Shown: positions 18,891-28,054 of the stretch, piece after piece
How the letters are laid out: the number at the start of each line of letters is the position of its first letter
How positions within the stretch are numbered: the first letter of the stretch is position 1
DNA from: an uncultured Tenacibaculum sp.
GTDB taxonomy: Bacteria; Bacteroidota; Bacteroidia; Flavobacteriales; Flavobacteriaceae
Direction of reading: 5' to 3'
Length of the DNA: 64,000 nucleotides
NCBI RefSeq assembly: GCF_947494125.1
Contig: NZ_CANLTU010000010.1
Location: 1 to 64,000 of the forward strand
Notes under the pieces: model-generated
The model's database searches: none
What the model was told of the DNA's origin: nothing
Seen by the model: only the letters and a program-made list of their open reading frames with translations
Translations under genes and position numbers: made by a program

Positions 18891-21268
18891 TGAAGCAAAA
18901 ATTAAGTATACTTTTTATGTGCTTAACAATGTCTATTTTTTCTCAAGAAAAAATAGACATTGTTTTTTTAAACACACCTTTATTAGACGTTTTACAACAA
19001 ACAGAGTCTAATTTTAAGGTGAAATTTTCTTTTGACTCAGATATCACTAAAGATTTATTCTTTACTTTCAATAAAAAGAAATGCCTTTTAAATGAAATAC
19101 TTAATGAAATTGAAACCCAAGTTTCTCTAAAGTTTAATCGTATAAATGAACGTTATTTTTTTATTTCCATCAATAAACCTATAAATCTTCGTAATTATAA
19201 TTTATTAAAAGAAGTTCAAATTAGTAATTACGTTACTTCTGGTATAAATAAGAATAAAGATGGAACAATATCTATCTTACCAGAACAATTAGGTGTATTA
19301 CCTGGTTTAACAGAGCCTGACGTCTTAGAAAGTTTAAAAATAATACCTGGTGTACAGAGTCCTAATGAAACAGCTTCTGGCATTTATATTAGAGGTGGAA
19401 CTCCAGATCAAAATTTAATTTTTTGGGATGGTATAAAAATGTATTATTCTGGACATTTCTTTGGTATGCTTTCAGCTTTTAACCCTTATACCGCCAAAAA
19501 AATAACCTTATCCAAAAGCGGTACTCAAGCTAGATATGGTAATAAAGTATCTGGGGTAATAGATATTAAAACTCATGAAGATATTCCTGAAAAAACTACT
19601 GGGGGTTTTGGTTTTAATATGACACATTTTGATGCATACATTAGAATTCCTTTTTCTAAAAAAGTAGCTTTTACCACTTCTTTTAGACGTTCTTTTACAG
19701 ATATTCTTAATACTTTTACTTTTAATAAACTTTCTAATCGTGTATTTCAAACATTTGACGCTAATCAAGAAAGAAGAATAATTAATAAAAGTATTCTTTT
19801 TAAAAGAGATAATCGCTTTTATTTTGCTGATTATACTGCTAAACTGACAATTGTACCTTCTGAAAAAGAATCTTTGTCCTTTAATTTTTTATTTACAAAA
19901 AATAAATTAATTAATAATTTTAATATTCCTGTTTATAAAGATAATTATGAAGACAAATTAAACATTACAAACAGAGGTCTTAGTATTTTATGGAATAAAG
20001 AGCTTAGTAGTAAACTTACTCAAAATCTAAAAGCTTATTATTCTAATTTTAAACTAGATTACAATGGTAATTACAATTATATAGACAATTATTTAATTCA
20101 ACATTCAATAAAAAATAATTCTGTAAGAGATTTAGGGCTTTCTTATAATTTAAATTACAAAATTAACACTAAAACAAATTTTCTTTTTGGTTATGATTTT
20201 CTTTCTAATGAAACTCAATATAAACTAAATTATAAAGTTGATGTTAATAACAACAACGTAATAAATTCTATACAAGAAGATTCGGGAACTAATAATACAC
20301 ATTCTTTTTTTACTGAGTATTTATTTGATAACAATAACTGGAGAATAAACTCTGGCTTGAGATTAAATTATTTCGATAAAATTAATAAGACTGTCCTAGA
20401 ACCTAGGTTATATGTAGAGAAAAAAATAAATGAAAATTTCAGTTTTAAAACTTCATTAGAACAGAAACACCAAACACTTGGTCAGATTATAGAATTTCAA
20501 ACTTCAAGTTTAGGCTTTGATTTAGAAAATCAAGTTTGGGCACAAGTGAATGACAATAACATACCTCTTCAAAAAAGTTTTCAATTTTCAACTGGTGCCG
20601 TTTTTAATAAAGATAAATGGAAAATTGACATAGAACCGTACCTAAAGTATGTAAGTGGTATGACCTCCCAAACTAGAGGTTATAATGACCAGACTACTGA
20701 TTTTTCTAGAGGTAAAGGTGAAGTTTTTGGGATTGACCTTCTTATTAATAAAAGAATTGGTAATTATAGAACGTGGGTTAATTATTCTTACTCAAAAAAC
20801 AATTTTAAGTTTATTGATTTAGAAAATAGATTTTTCCCTGCAAATCATGACATTACCAATTATTTTTCTTGGTCACACGCATTTAAATTTAATAATTTTG
20901 AAGTTTCACTTGGATGGAAACATAGAACAGGTAACCCTTATACTGCTGTTAAAGAATTTAGAATTCATCCTGATACAGGATCCCCAACAATAATACTAGA
21001 TACAGATAATATTAACGCTAAACGTTTACCTAAATACCATCGTTTAGATGGTTCTATTACCTATTCTTTTAATTTTTCTAAAAGGTGGAAAGGCAAACTT
21101 GGATTTTCTATCTTAAATATGTACAACCAAAAAAATATTTTAAGAAGAACATTTACATCTGTACCTACAATAGACAACAATAACAATACAATCGTTTATC
21201 AACTAGGTCAAATTGATAAGGTTTCATTAGGTACTACGCCTAATTTAGTGTTCAGAATACGTTTCTAA
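18890..21268 (+). CDS. TonB-dependent outer-membrane receptor with N-terminal STN domain
   Basis: The 792-residue protein has a signal peptide (about 1-18), an STN (secretin/TonB short N-terminal) domain at about 20-97 (FLNTPLLDVLQQTESNFKVK...), a plug from about 135 to 225 (ESLKIIPGVQSPNETASGIY, IRGGTPDQN) and a 22-strand-type barrel to the C-terminus, ending in Phe. STN plus an upstream FecI/FecR pair marks a transducing receptor that imports a ligand and reports on it. Many Bacteroidota receptors carry a CarboxypepD-reg-like domain; here only a ~30-residue remnant separates the STN from the plug. The ligand is not evident and no SusD gene follows. Confidence 0.93.
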   Translation: MKQKLSILFMCLTMSIFSQEKIDIVFLNTPLLDVLQQTESNFKVKFSFDSDITKDLFFTFNKKKCLLNEILNEIETQVSLKFNRINERYFFISINKPINLRNYNLLKEVQISNYVTSGINKNKDGTISILPEQLGVLPGLTEPDVLESLKIIPGVQSPNETASGIYIRGGTPDQNLIFWDGIKMYYSGHFFGMLSAFNPYTAKKITLSKSGTQARYGNKVSGVIDIKTHEDIPEKTTGGFGFNMTHFDAYIRIPFSKKVAFTTSFRRSFTDILNTFTFNKLSNRVFQTFDANQERRIINKSILFKRDNRFYFADYTAKLTIVPSEKESLSFNFLFTKNKLINNFNIPVYKDNYEDKLNITNRGLSILWNKELSSKLTQNLKAYYSNFKLDYNGNYNYIDNYLIQHSIKNNSVRDLGLSYNLNYKINTKTNFLFGYDFLSNETQYKLNYKVDVNNNNVINSIQEDSGTNNTHSFFTEYLFDNNNWRINSGLRLNYFDKINKTVLEPRLYVEKKINENFSFKTSLEQKHQTLGQIIEFQTSSLGFDLENQVWAQVNDNNIPLQKSFQFSTGAVFNKDKWKIDIEPYLKYVSGMTSQTRGYNDQTTDFSRGKGEVFGIDLLINKRIGNYRTWVNYSYSKNNFKFIDLENRFFPANHDITNYFSWSHAFKFNNFEVSLGWKHRTGNPYTAVKEFRIHPDTGSPTIILDTDNINAKRLPKYHRLDGSITYSFNFSKRWKGKLGFSILNMYNQKNILRRTFTSVPTIDNNNNTIVYQLGQIDKVSLGTTPNLVFRIRF

Positions 21269-21273
21269 TAAAA

Positions 21274-21299
21274 AACCTCACTAATAAGTGAGGTTAATA
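21274..21299. terminator. Bidirectional terminator between receptor and GlmU-like gene
   Basis: The hairpin AACCTCACT-AATA-AGTGAGGTT has A-rich and T-rich flanks and lies between two converging genes. Confidence 0.8.
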
Positions 21300-21302
21300 T
21301 TT

Positions 21303-22478
21303 TTAATAATTTCTATATTTTTTTGTTTCTTCAAAAACATACTCTAGAATTTTCTTTTCTTTTTCATCAAATTCTATATTTCTTCTTTTCATTACCACCT
21401 CAGCTACTTCAAATACTTTATTTGTTTTATATTCTGTAAATCCAGACGCTCCACCCCAACTATATGACGGCACAAAGTTTCTCGGAAAACCACTTCCAAA
21501 TATATTAGCAGATACTCCTATAACTGTTCCTGTATTAAACATAGTATTAATACCACACTTAGAATGATCTCCCATCATTAAACCACAAAACTGCAGTCCA
21601 GTTTTAGCAAACCTTCCTGTTTCATAGTTCCATAATTTTACCTCAGCATAATTATTTTTAAGGTTAGAATTATTAGTATCTGCTCCTAGGTTACACCACT
21701 CACCTAGTACTGAGTTCCCTAAAAAGCCATCATGCCCTTTGTTAGAATACCCCATTAAAACAGAATTATTCACCTCTCCTCCTACTTTACAATGTGGTCC
21801 AAGAGTCGTTGCTCCATAAATTTTTGCTCCTAATTTTAATACTGATTTTTCACACATAGCTAAAGCTCCTCTTACAACTACTCCTTCCATTATTTCTGCA
21901 TCTTTCCCTATGTATATTGGTCCTGTAGAAGCATTTAAAATTGCATATGTTAATTTCGCTCCTTTTTCTACAAAAATATCTGCTCTATTAATACAACTAA
22001 CGGTTTCTGGTATTGGTTCCGATTGTCTTCCTTCTGTAATCAAATCAAAATCAGCTCGGATTGCTATATCATTTAAAGAAAAGATATCCCAAGTGTTTTT
22101 TATTTGTATGATATCATCTTCAAACTCAATTTGTTCATAGCTAGAAAAATCTACCTCTTCTTGTGTATTTACTGTATAAAAAGCAATAACATCATCTCCT
22201 TTAAAAATAGCTTGATTCTCTGATAAACCTTTAACCATTTCAATTAATGGCTTACTAGGCAGAAAAGAAGCATTTAACAGCACATTTTCTTCCATTTCTA
22301 CCATTGGATATTTTTCTTCTAAATATTCTTCTGTAACGGTTGTTGTGGTTAACCCTAAAAATTTTTCCCACTTTTCTCTAATTGTTAAAATACCTACTCT
22401 GATATCTGCAACAGGCTTAGTATACGTAAATGGTAACAATGCTGTACGCACATCACCATCAAATAAAATATAATTCAT
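21303..22478 (-). CDS. GlmU-like sugar-1-phosphate nucleotidyltransferase/acetyltransferase, Bacteroidota type
   Basis: I start at ATG 22478 (MNYILFDGDVRTALLPFTYT), which is the family's usual beginning; the upstream extension crosses the probable promoter box. The 391-residue protein has a divergent N-terminal nucleotidyltransferase-like domain and a C-terminal left-handed beta-helix with hexapeptide repeats (about 180-350: PIYIGKDAEIMEGVVVRGAL, KIYGATTLGPHCKVGG). This is the Bacteroidota form of GlmU, which is predicted to make UDP-GlcNAc from glucosamine-1-phosphate by acetylation and uridylylation for peptidoglycan and lipopolysaccharide. The dual activity is inferred from the family. Confidence 0.85.
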   Translation of the reverse strand: MNYILFDGDVRTALLPFTYTKPVADIRVGILTIREKWEKFLGLTTTTVTEEYLEEKYPMVEMEENVLLNASFLPSKPLIEMVKGLSENQAIFKGDDVIAFYTVNTQEEVDFSSYEQIEFEDDIIQIKNTWDIFSLNDIAIRADFDLITEGRQSEPIPETVSCINRADIFVEKGAKLTYAILNASTGPIYIGKDAEIMEGVVVRGALAMCEKSVLKLGAKIYGATTLGPHCKVGGEVNNSVLMGYSNKGHDGFLGNSVLGEWCNLGADTNNSNLKNNYAEVKLWNYETGRFAKTGLQFCGLMMGDHSKCGINTMFNTGTVIGVSANIFGSGFPRNFVPSYSWGGASGFTEYKTNKVFEVAEVVMKRRNIEFDEKEKKILEYVFEETKKYRNY

Positions 22479-22502
22479 TTGTATTTCTTTTTTGAAGATA
22501 CA

Positions 22503-22510
22503 CAAACTTA
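22503..22510 (-). promoter_or_regulatory. Possible -7 box (TAAGTTTG) for the GlmU-like gene
   Basis: On the minus strand TAAGTTTG lies 24 bp upstream of ATG 22478, which supports that start over the more upstream one. No TTG box occurs at 19 bp spacing. Confidence 0.4.
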
Positions 22511-22593
22511 CTACTTTCCTTTGATTTTCTAAGTCTAAATTTTAATATTACTTTTGCTCTAACAAAACCAAATTGGTTTTTAATTTTTAAACA

Positions 22594-22980
22594 ATGAAAA
22601 AGATTTTAGCCTTAATTATTGGTGTTATTATATTAATTGCAGGACTTTACTATGCTTTTATTTACTATGTTCCTTATAGTGAAGGTGTTCGTTCTGGCGA
22701 ATTAATAAAAATAAGTCACAAAGGTGTATTTGTAAAAACTTGGGAAGGAGAAATTAGCCAAGGAATTTCTGGAGCTCAAATATTCGCCTTTTCTGTAGAA
22801 GATAAAGAAACTAATGTAATTAGTAACTTACAGAAATTTCAAGGTCGTTATGTAAAAGTAACATACAAAGAACGTTTTGGAACTTTCTTTTGGTTAGGTG
22901 ATACTAAATATTTTATAACCAAAGTAGAAGAAGAAGTTTCTCCACATTTTAGAGGTATAAAACCAAAAGATGAACAATAA
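22594..22980 (+). CDS. Small membrane-anchored protein of unknown function
   Basis: The 128-residue protein has one N-terminal membrane segment (about residues 5-26, LALIIGVIILIAGLYYAFIYY) and a compact, probably beta-rich domain (SGELIKISHKGVFVKTWEGE...). I recall similar flavobacterial proteins being labelled 6-phosphogluconate dehydrogenase, but it is far too short and has no Rossmann motif, so that name should not be used. Its 3' end overlaps the following thioesterase gene by 11 bp, so the two are translated together. No function can be given. Confidence 0.8.
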   Translation: MKKILALIIGVIILIAGLYYAFIYYVPYSEGVRSGELIKISHKGVFVKTWEGEISQGISGAQIFAFSVEDKETNVISNLQKFQGRYVKVTYKERFGTFFWLGDTKYFITKVEEEVSPHFRGIKPKDEQ

Positions 22981-23518
22981 AACTCATAAACGAGTAGAAG
23001 ATACTCGTATTACTATTTCTGAATTAATGTTGCCTTCACATGCTAATTTTAGCGGTAAAATTCATGGTGGTTATATTTTATCTTTATTGGATCAAATAGC
23101 TTTTGCTTGTGCTGCAAAACATTCTGGACAGTATTGTGTTACTGCTTCAGTAGATACTGTAGATTTTTTAAACCCTATTGAAGTTGGCGAATTAGTTACT
23201 ATGCAAGCATCTATAAACTATGTAGGAAAAACCTCTATGGTAGTTGGTGTTCGTGTTGAAGCTGAAAATATTCGTACTGGTATAAAAAAACATTGTAATT
23301 CGTCATATTTTACTATGGTAGCAAAAGATGAAGATGGTAATAGTGTTTCTGTTCCTGGTTTAATTGTTAATAGCGATATTGAAGTAAGTCGTTTTTTAAA
23401 AGCTGTGAAACGAATAGAAATGAAAAAAAAGCGTCAAGATGAATTTGACAGTGAAGATTTTGTTCCTCACAATTATATTAAAGAATTAGAAGGTTATAAT
23501 GTAAAAATTAAATTATAA
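22970..23518 (+). CDS. Acyl-CoA thioesterase, hotdog fold
   Basis: This 182-residue protein has the hotdog acyl-CoA hydrolase signature: MLPSHANFSGKIHGGYILSL and LDQIAFACAAKHSGQYCVTA in residues 19-60, then VDFLNPIEVGELVTMQASIN and KTSMVVGVRVEAENIRTG. It should hydrolyse medium- or long-chain acyl-CoA to free acid and CoA in the cytoplasm. It is a single hotdog domain with a ~40-residue charged tail. It starts inside the 3' end of the small membrane protein gene (11-bp overlap). Confidence 0.92.
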   Translation: MNNKTHKRVEDTRITISELMLPSHANFSGKIHGGYILSLLDQIAFACAAKHSGQYCVTASVDTVDFLNPIEVGELVTMQASINYVGKTSMVVGVRVEAENIRTGIKKHCNSSYFTMVAKDEDGNSVSVPGLIVNSDIEVSRFLKAVKRIEMKKKRQDEFDSEDFVPHNYIKELEGYNVKIKL

Positions 23519-23548
23519 AAAAACCGAAGCTTGGCTTCGGTTTTTTTA
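23519..23548. terminator. Bidirectional terminator between thioesterase and TolC genes
   Basis: A GC-containing hairpin (AAACCGAAGC-TTG-GCTTCGGTTT) with A and T tracts on either side lies between two converging genes. Confidence 0.9.
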
Positions 23549-23555
23549 TTCAAGT

Positions 23556-24878
23556 TTAAAAGTTTTTATTATCTAACAACATTCCTGCTAACTGTAATAA
23601 TTGTAATTCGGCATTTTTAGCTGTGTATTTTGCACTACTCACACTTAATTCTGCATTAATTAAATTAATTTGTGCTTGACGAAAATCTATCGAAGTAATT
23701 TGCCCTAACTTATATCGTTCATTAGTACGCTCAAAGTTACGTTTATTCGTTGTTACATTTTTTTCTTGTGCTTGTAACGAAAACAATGCATTTTGATATG
23801 TTTCCCAAGCATTATTTACATCTCTTTCTAATTGTTCTTCCTGTTGTAATTTTTGAATTTCTTGAGTTTCTAAAGCTATTTTAGCATTGGCTACATTCGT
23901 TTTTGTCCTTCCTCCATCAAATATATTCCAAGACAAGTTTACTCCAGCATTTAGCCCTGTTTGAGTATTAGATATTGGACTGAATGCATTCGTTGCATCG
24001 TTATTACTTTTACTCCAAGCATACGAGCTTGTTAAACCTACATTTGGCATCCAACCTGCTTTATTAATTTTTACATCTAATTGTCTTAATTCAATATTCT
24101 TTTTCGCTTGTAAAATATTAGCATTGTTTGATTTTGCCTTTTGTAAAACATCTATTAAATTTAAATCAATTGCATAAGTAACCTCAGTGTTAACATTTAC
24201 TTGAGTGTTTACTCCTCTTCCAAGTACTACATTTAAATCTCTTTTTGCATTTGCTAATTGTCTATTTATATCTATATACCGTATACTATCATTATTTACA
24301 TCAACTTCTGCATTTAACACTTCTAACTTAGTATTCTGTCCATAATCAAAATTATAATTAGCTCTCTTCAAACGTTTTTTAGAAATTTCTAAAGTTTCTT
24401 TTTGTGTTACTTTATTTTCTGTTAGTCTCCCTACTTCATAATACGCTAAAAATAATGTTGTCAGCGTATTTTCCATCACTTGACGTGCTTGTAGTTCTGT
24501 TAAATTATACGCTTCTTTTAATCGCTTAAAAGTATTCTGTCTATTAAACCCATTAAAAATGGTATAATTTAATCCTATAGAAGCATTATATGATTTAGAT
24601 TCTGCTCCTGTAACTGAATTTATAGTTCCGTCTTGAAACTCACTATCTGTATTATTATTACTGTAGTTTGCGCCAGCATTTCCAGTTACAGTTGGCAAGT
24701 ATCCGGTATTATAGATACTCTTATTGTTTTTAGCCGTTTCTAAATTATTCTTTGTAACTCTTATATCGTAGTTATTTTTTAGAGTAATTTCAACAGCTTT
24801 TTCTTTCGTTAATACTTCTTGTGCATAAAAAGAAATACTTACAAATAGAAATCCTATAATTAATTGTGATTTTCTCAT
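23556..24878 (-). CDS. TolC-family outer-membrane efflux channel
   Basis: The 440-residue protein has a signal peptide (about 1-20) and the two-repeat TolC architecture. It is rich in long amphipathic helices with repeats such as LEVLNAEVDVNNDSIRYIDI and GQITSIDFRQAQINLINAEL, the latter near the C-terminus of the second repeat. It forms the outer-membrane duct of a tripartite pump. The gene is last in the order marR, MFP, RND permease, TolC, all on the minus strand with gaps of 3-11 bp. Confidence 0.94.
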   Translation of the reverse strand: MRKSQLIIGFLFVSISFYAQEVLTKEKAVEITLKNNYDIRVTKNNLETAKNNKSIYNTGYLPTVTGNAGANYSNNNTDSEFQDGTINSVTGAESKSYNASIGLNYTIFNGFNRQNTFKRLKEAYNLTELQARQVMENTLTTLFLAYYEVGRLTENKVTQKETLEISKKRLKRANYNFDYGQNTKLEVLNAEVDVNNDSIRYIDINRQLANAKRDLNVVLGRGVNTQVNVNTEVTYAIDLNLIDVLQKAKSNNANILQAKKNIELRQLDVKINKAGWMPNVGLTSSYAWSKSNNDATNAFSPISNTQTGLNAGVNLSWNIFDGGRTKTNVANAKIALETQEIQKLQQEEQLERDVNNAWETYQNALFSLQAQEKNVTTNKRNFERTNERYKLGQITSIDFRQAQINLINAELSVSSAKYTAKNAELQLLQLAGMLLDNKNF

Positions 24879-24889
24879 TTTCTTTTCTT

Positions 24890-27800
24890 TTACTCTTTTA
24901 ATTCTTCATTTTCTGCTTCTAACTCTTTTATAGCTCTCTCTACTTCTTCTCTTGCAGGCTTTTTTCCTTCCCATAACCACTTTGTATATACTTTCGAGTA
25001 GTTTGATATAGATAATAACACTGGCAGCGTTAAAAGCGTTAAAAATGTAGCTATCATAATTCCATATGCAATTGATATTGCCATTGGTATTAAAAACTGA
25101 GCTTGTCTACTCGTTTCAAAAATTAAAGGTGCCAATCCAGCTACTGTAGTAATTGTTGTTAAAAATATTGCTCTAAATCTTGATTTCCCTGCAGCAAACA
25201 ATGCTTCCTCATATTCCATTCCTTCTTTTAGATAACTATTGAATTTACTTATGAGTACCAATCCATCATTTACCATTATTCCTATCAAGGCAATAATTCC
25301 TAAAAGTGATAGAATATTTACGGCAAACCCATGAAACCAATGCCCCCAAGCAACACCTATTAAACTAAATGGTACCATAATTAACAACATAAATGGCTGT
25401 CCATATGATCTAAATGTAAATACAATAACTATGTAAATTAATAATAGAATTACCGGTCCTACTACTGCTGCTGAACTTGAAACTTTTGAAGCCTCTCTAT
25501 TTTGCCCTTCATACAACGCTGTTACTGATGGATTTTTTGCTGTAATTTCTGGCATAATTCTCGTTTGAACATCTGCTAGAATATCCGTAGCACTTCCTTG
25601 TGCATTTTTCAAATCTGCATCTACTTTTATTTCTCTTTGTCCATCTAAGTGACTTATCGATATTTCTCCTCGTTCTATTTCATAACTAGCTATTTCTGAA
25701 AAAGGGATCCTACTTCCTGTAGGTGTTACAATTCGCATATCATCTAAATTTTTAATTGATGATCGTTCATTTTTATTATACCTAACCCATACTTTTATTT
25801 CATCTTGCCCTCTTTGAAAACGCTGTGCTTGTCTTCCAAAAAATCCACTTCTTATTTGGGACATTACTTCATTTAAATTCAGTCCTAATAAATAAGCATT
25901 CTCTTTTAATTGTATTTTTATTTCTTTTATTCCTTGTGGATCATTATCAGTAATGTCTTTTAAATCTTGGTTTTTATTTAATTCTGCTTTTAATTCTGTT
26001 TTTGCCGCTTTTAATTCTGTTATATTATTACTCAATAACGAAACTGACACTGGACTTCCTCCAAAATTACCGCCTGAGCCAAAAGTTAAGGCTTCTACTC
26101 CATAGATTGCCCCTACCTTTTGTCGTATTGCATTCGTAATTTCTCTCGAACCAAATGTTCTAGTTTCTCCTGGTAATAAATTAATTCGTAAAGATGCTTT
26201 TGCCGTCCCTGGTCCAATTTGCTTTAAAATGTTTTCTACCACAGGCTCTCCCTCTACTCCATATTTTGCTGTAAACTCCTTTTCTACTGTCCAAGCTTTT
26301 GTTTCAATTACAGAAATAATACTATCAGTAATTTGCTCATTCGTTCCTTGTGGCATTGTTAAATTAATAGAAACCCTATCACTAGCTATTGATGGGAAGA
26401 AAGTTCCTTTTATGATTCCTCCTTGAAAAGCTCCAATTGTTAACATTAATAATGCTATAGGAATAACTAAACCAAAAAACTTGTTTTCTAATACAAATCT
26501 TAATGCTGGAGCATATAATTTATCGCGCATAAAATCCATAAAATCTTCTGCATATTTATTAAATGCATATAATTTCTGATCTCTATGTAATGCTTTTGAA
26601 TGTGCTACGTGTGCAGGTAAGATAATTAAAGCCTCTACTAAAGAAAGTATTAATGTTAACGCCACAACTGTTGCGACCTCTCCAAAAAACTCTCCTATAT
26701 TTCCATCTAAAAAGAAAAACATTGAAAATGCCAATACCGTAGTCGTAATTGCCGATATAATTGGCGGAACTACTTCCATTGTACCATCTATTGCTGCTCT
26801 AATAGGATTCTTTCCTTTTTCGTAATGATGATAAATATTTTCTGAAATTACAATTCCATCATCAACTAGAATACCTATTACGATAATCATTCCAAACAAC
26901 GATAATACGTTAATTGTAATATTAAAATACCCTGCTAACATGAACATTCCAAAAAATGCTACCGGTAAACCTGCTGCTACCCAAAACGCTAACCTTGGAC
27001 GTAAGAATAATGATAAAAATAACATAACTAATAACATTCCTTGCCATGCATTTTTAAACAATAATTCGGTACGTTGATTTAAAGTAATAGATGAATCTCT
27101 TGTTATTTCTATTTTAACATTATCGTGTTCTGTATTAAACTTCTCTATGTATTCGTTTATTTTCTCTGCTGATGTAAGTAAATCTTCACTATTAGTATTA
27201 CTCACTTGCATTCGTACTGCTAAATTCCCATTATAGAAATTTCTATTTGGTGTTTCATTCCAAATATCTTTTACTGTTGCAACATCTTTTAGTCTAATTA
27301 TTCTTCCCGAAGCATCCGCTTTTACAACTAAATTGTCTAACTCATCTCCATAATACGAACGATTATTTGCTCGTATTAAATATTCTTCTGCTTCTGTTTT
27401 TACTGAACCTCCTGTTGTTAAAATATTTGCCGTAGATACTGCATTTGCTACTTGATTGAATGTTAAATCATACGCTAATAAATCATTCTCTCTAACTGCT
27501 ATCTCTATTTCTTCTGCTGGATATCCTGAAACTGAAATTTGTGAAACCCCATCTATTCTTCTAATATCATTTTCAATATCTCTTGCTATATTTTTTAACG
27601 ACTTAAGAGGTATTTTATCTCCTGTTACAACAAAACTTATGGTTTCTGCAATATTTTCGATTTTTGCTACTACCGCTGGTTCCATTCCTGTTGGAAAGTT
27701 AGGAACTTTGTCTACTGCATTTTTAACATCTGCCAAGACTACGTTAATATCATAACCTTTTAGCTTTTCAACAGTAATACTAGCCGCATTTTCTGATGAT

Positions 27801-28051
27801 GTTGATGTCACTCTATCAACTCCAACTAGTCCTTTTAAATTGTCTTCTATTTTTAAAACAACCCCTTCTTCCATTTCTTGTGGAGATGCTCCTGGATATG
27901 CTACATTTATACTAATAAACTTAGCTTCTGTTAAAGGAAAAAAAGAAGATTTTAACGAAGAGAATCCAAAATATCCTAATATTACAAAAGCTATAATAAT
28001 TATATTTACCGCTACTGGATATTTTATAAAATATGCTATTACTTTTTTCAT
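24890..28051 (-). CDS. RND-superfamily efflux permease (AcrB/HAE1-like)
   Basis: The 1,053-residue inner-membrane protein has the RND layout: TM1 at about 12-30, a large periplasmic loop, a block of helices around 335-480 with FGMIIVIGILVDDGIVISEN (the conserved TM4 acidic pair), a second periplasmic loop, and a final block around 870-1025 with LLGIIALIGIMVNDGLVLIS. It exports substrates using the proton gradient. Residues GXXXDD/ND in both halves fit multidrug (HAE1) rather than heavy-metal pumps, but the substrate cannot be given. It is cotranscribed with the adaptor and TolC genes. Confidence 0.94.
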   Translation of the reverse strand: MKKVIAYFIKYPVAVNIIIIAFVILGYFGFSSLKSSFFPLTEAKFISINVAYPGASPQEMEEGVVLKIEDNLKGLVGVDRVTSTSSENAASITVEKLKGYDINVVLADVKNAVDKVPNFPTGMEPAVVAKIENIAETISFVVTGDKIPLKSLKNIARDIENDIRRIDGVSQISVSGYPAEEIEIAVRENDLLAYDLTFNQVANAVSTANILTTGGSVKTEAEEYLIRANNRSYYGDELDNLVVKADASGRIIRLKDVATVKDIWNETPNRNFYNGNLAVRMQVSNTNSEDLLTSAEKINEYIEKFNTEHDNVKIEITRDSSITLNQRTELLFKNAWQGMLLVMLFLSLFLRPRLAFWVAAGLPVAFFGMFMLAGYFNITINVLSLFGMIIVIGILVDDGIVISENIYHHYEKGKNPIRAAIDGTMEVVPPIISAITTTVLAFSMFFFLDGNIGEFFGEVATVVALTLILSLVEALIILPAHVAHSKALHRDQKLYAFNKYAEDFMDFMRDKLYAPALRFVLENKFFGLVIPIALLMLTIGAFQGGIIKGTFFPSIASDRVSINLTMPQGTNEQITDSIISVIETKAWTVEKEFTAKYGVEGEPVVENILKQIGPGTAKASLRINLLPGETRTFGSREITNAIRQKVGAIYGVEALTFGSGGNFGGSPVSVSLLSNNITELKAAKTELKAELNKNQDLKDITDNDPQGIKEIKIQLKENAYLLGLNLNEVMSQIRSGFFGRQAQRFQRGQDEIKVWVRYNKNERSSIKNLDDMRIVTPTGSRIPFSEIASYEIERGEISISHLDGQREIKVDADLKNAQGSATDILADVQTRIMPEITAKNPSVTALYEGQNREASKVSSSAAVVGPVILLLIYIVIVFTFRSYGQPFMLLIMVPFSLIGVAWGHWFHGFAVNILSLLGIIALIGIMVNDGLVLISKFNSYLKEGMEYEEALFAAGKSRFRAIFLTTITTVAGLAPLIFETSRQAQFLIPMAISIAYGIMIATFLTLLTLPVLLSISNYSKVYTKWLWEGKKPAREEVERAIKELEAENEELKE

Positions 28052-28054
28052 ATC

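Noticed and set aside
22479..22505. N-terminal extension of the GlmU-like protein
   Set aside because: The family starts at MNYILFDGD and the extension overlaps a -7 box.
22594..22980. 6-phosphogluconate dehydrogenase
   Set aside because: The protein is 128 residues with a membrane anchor and no dinucleotide-binding motif.
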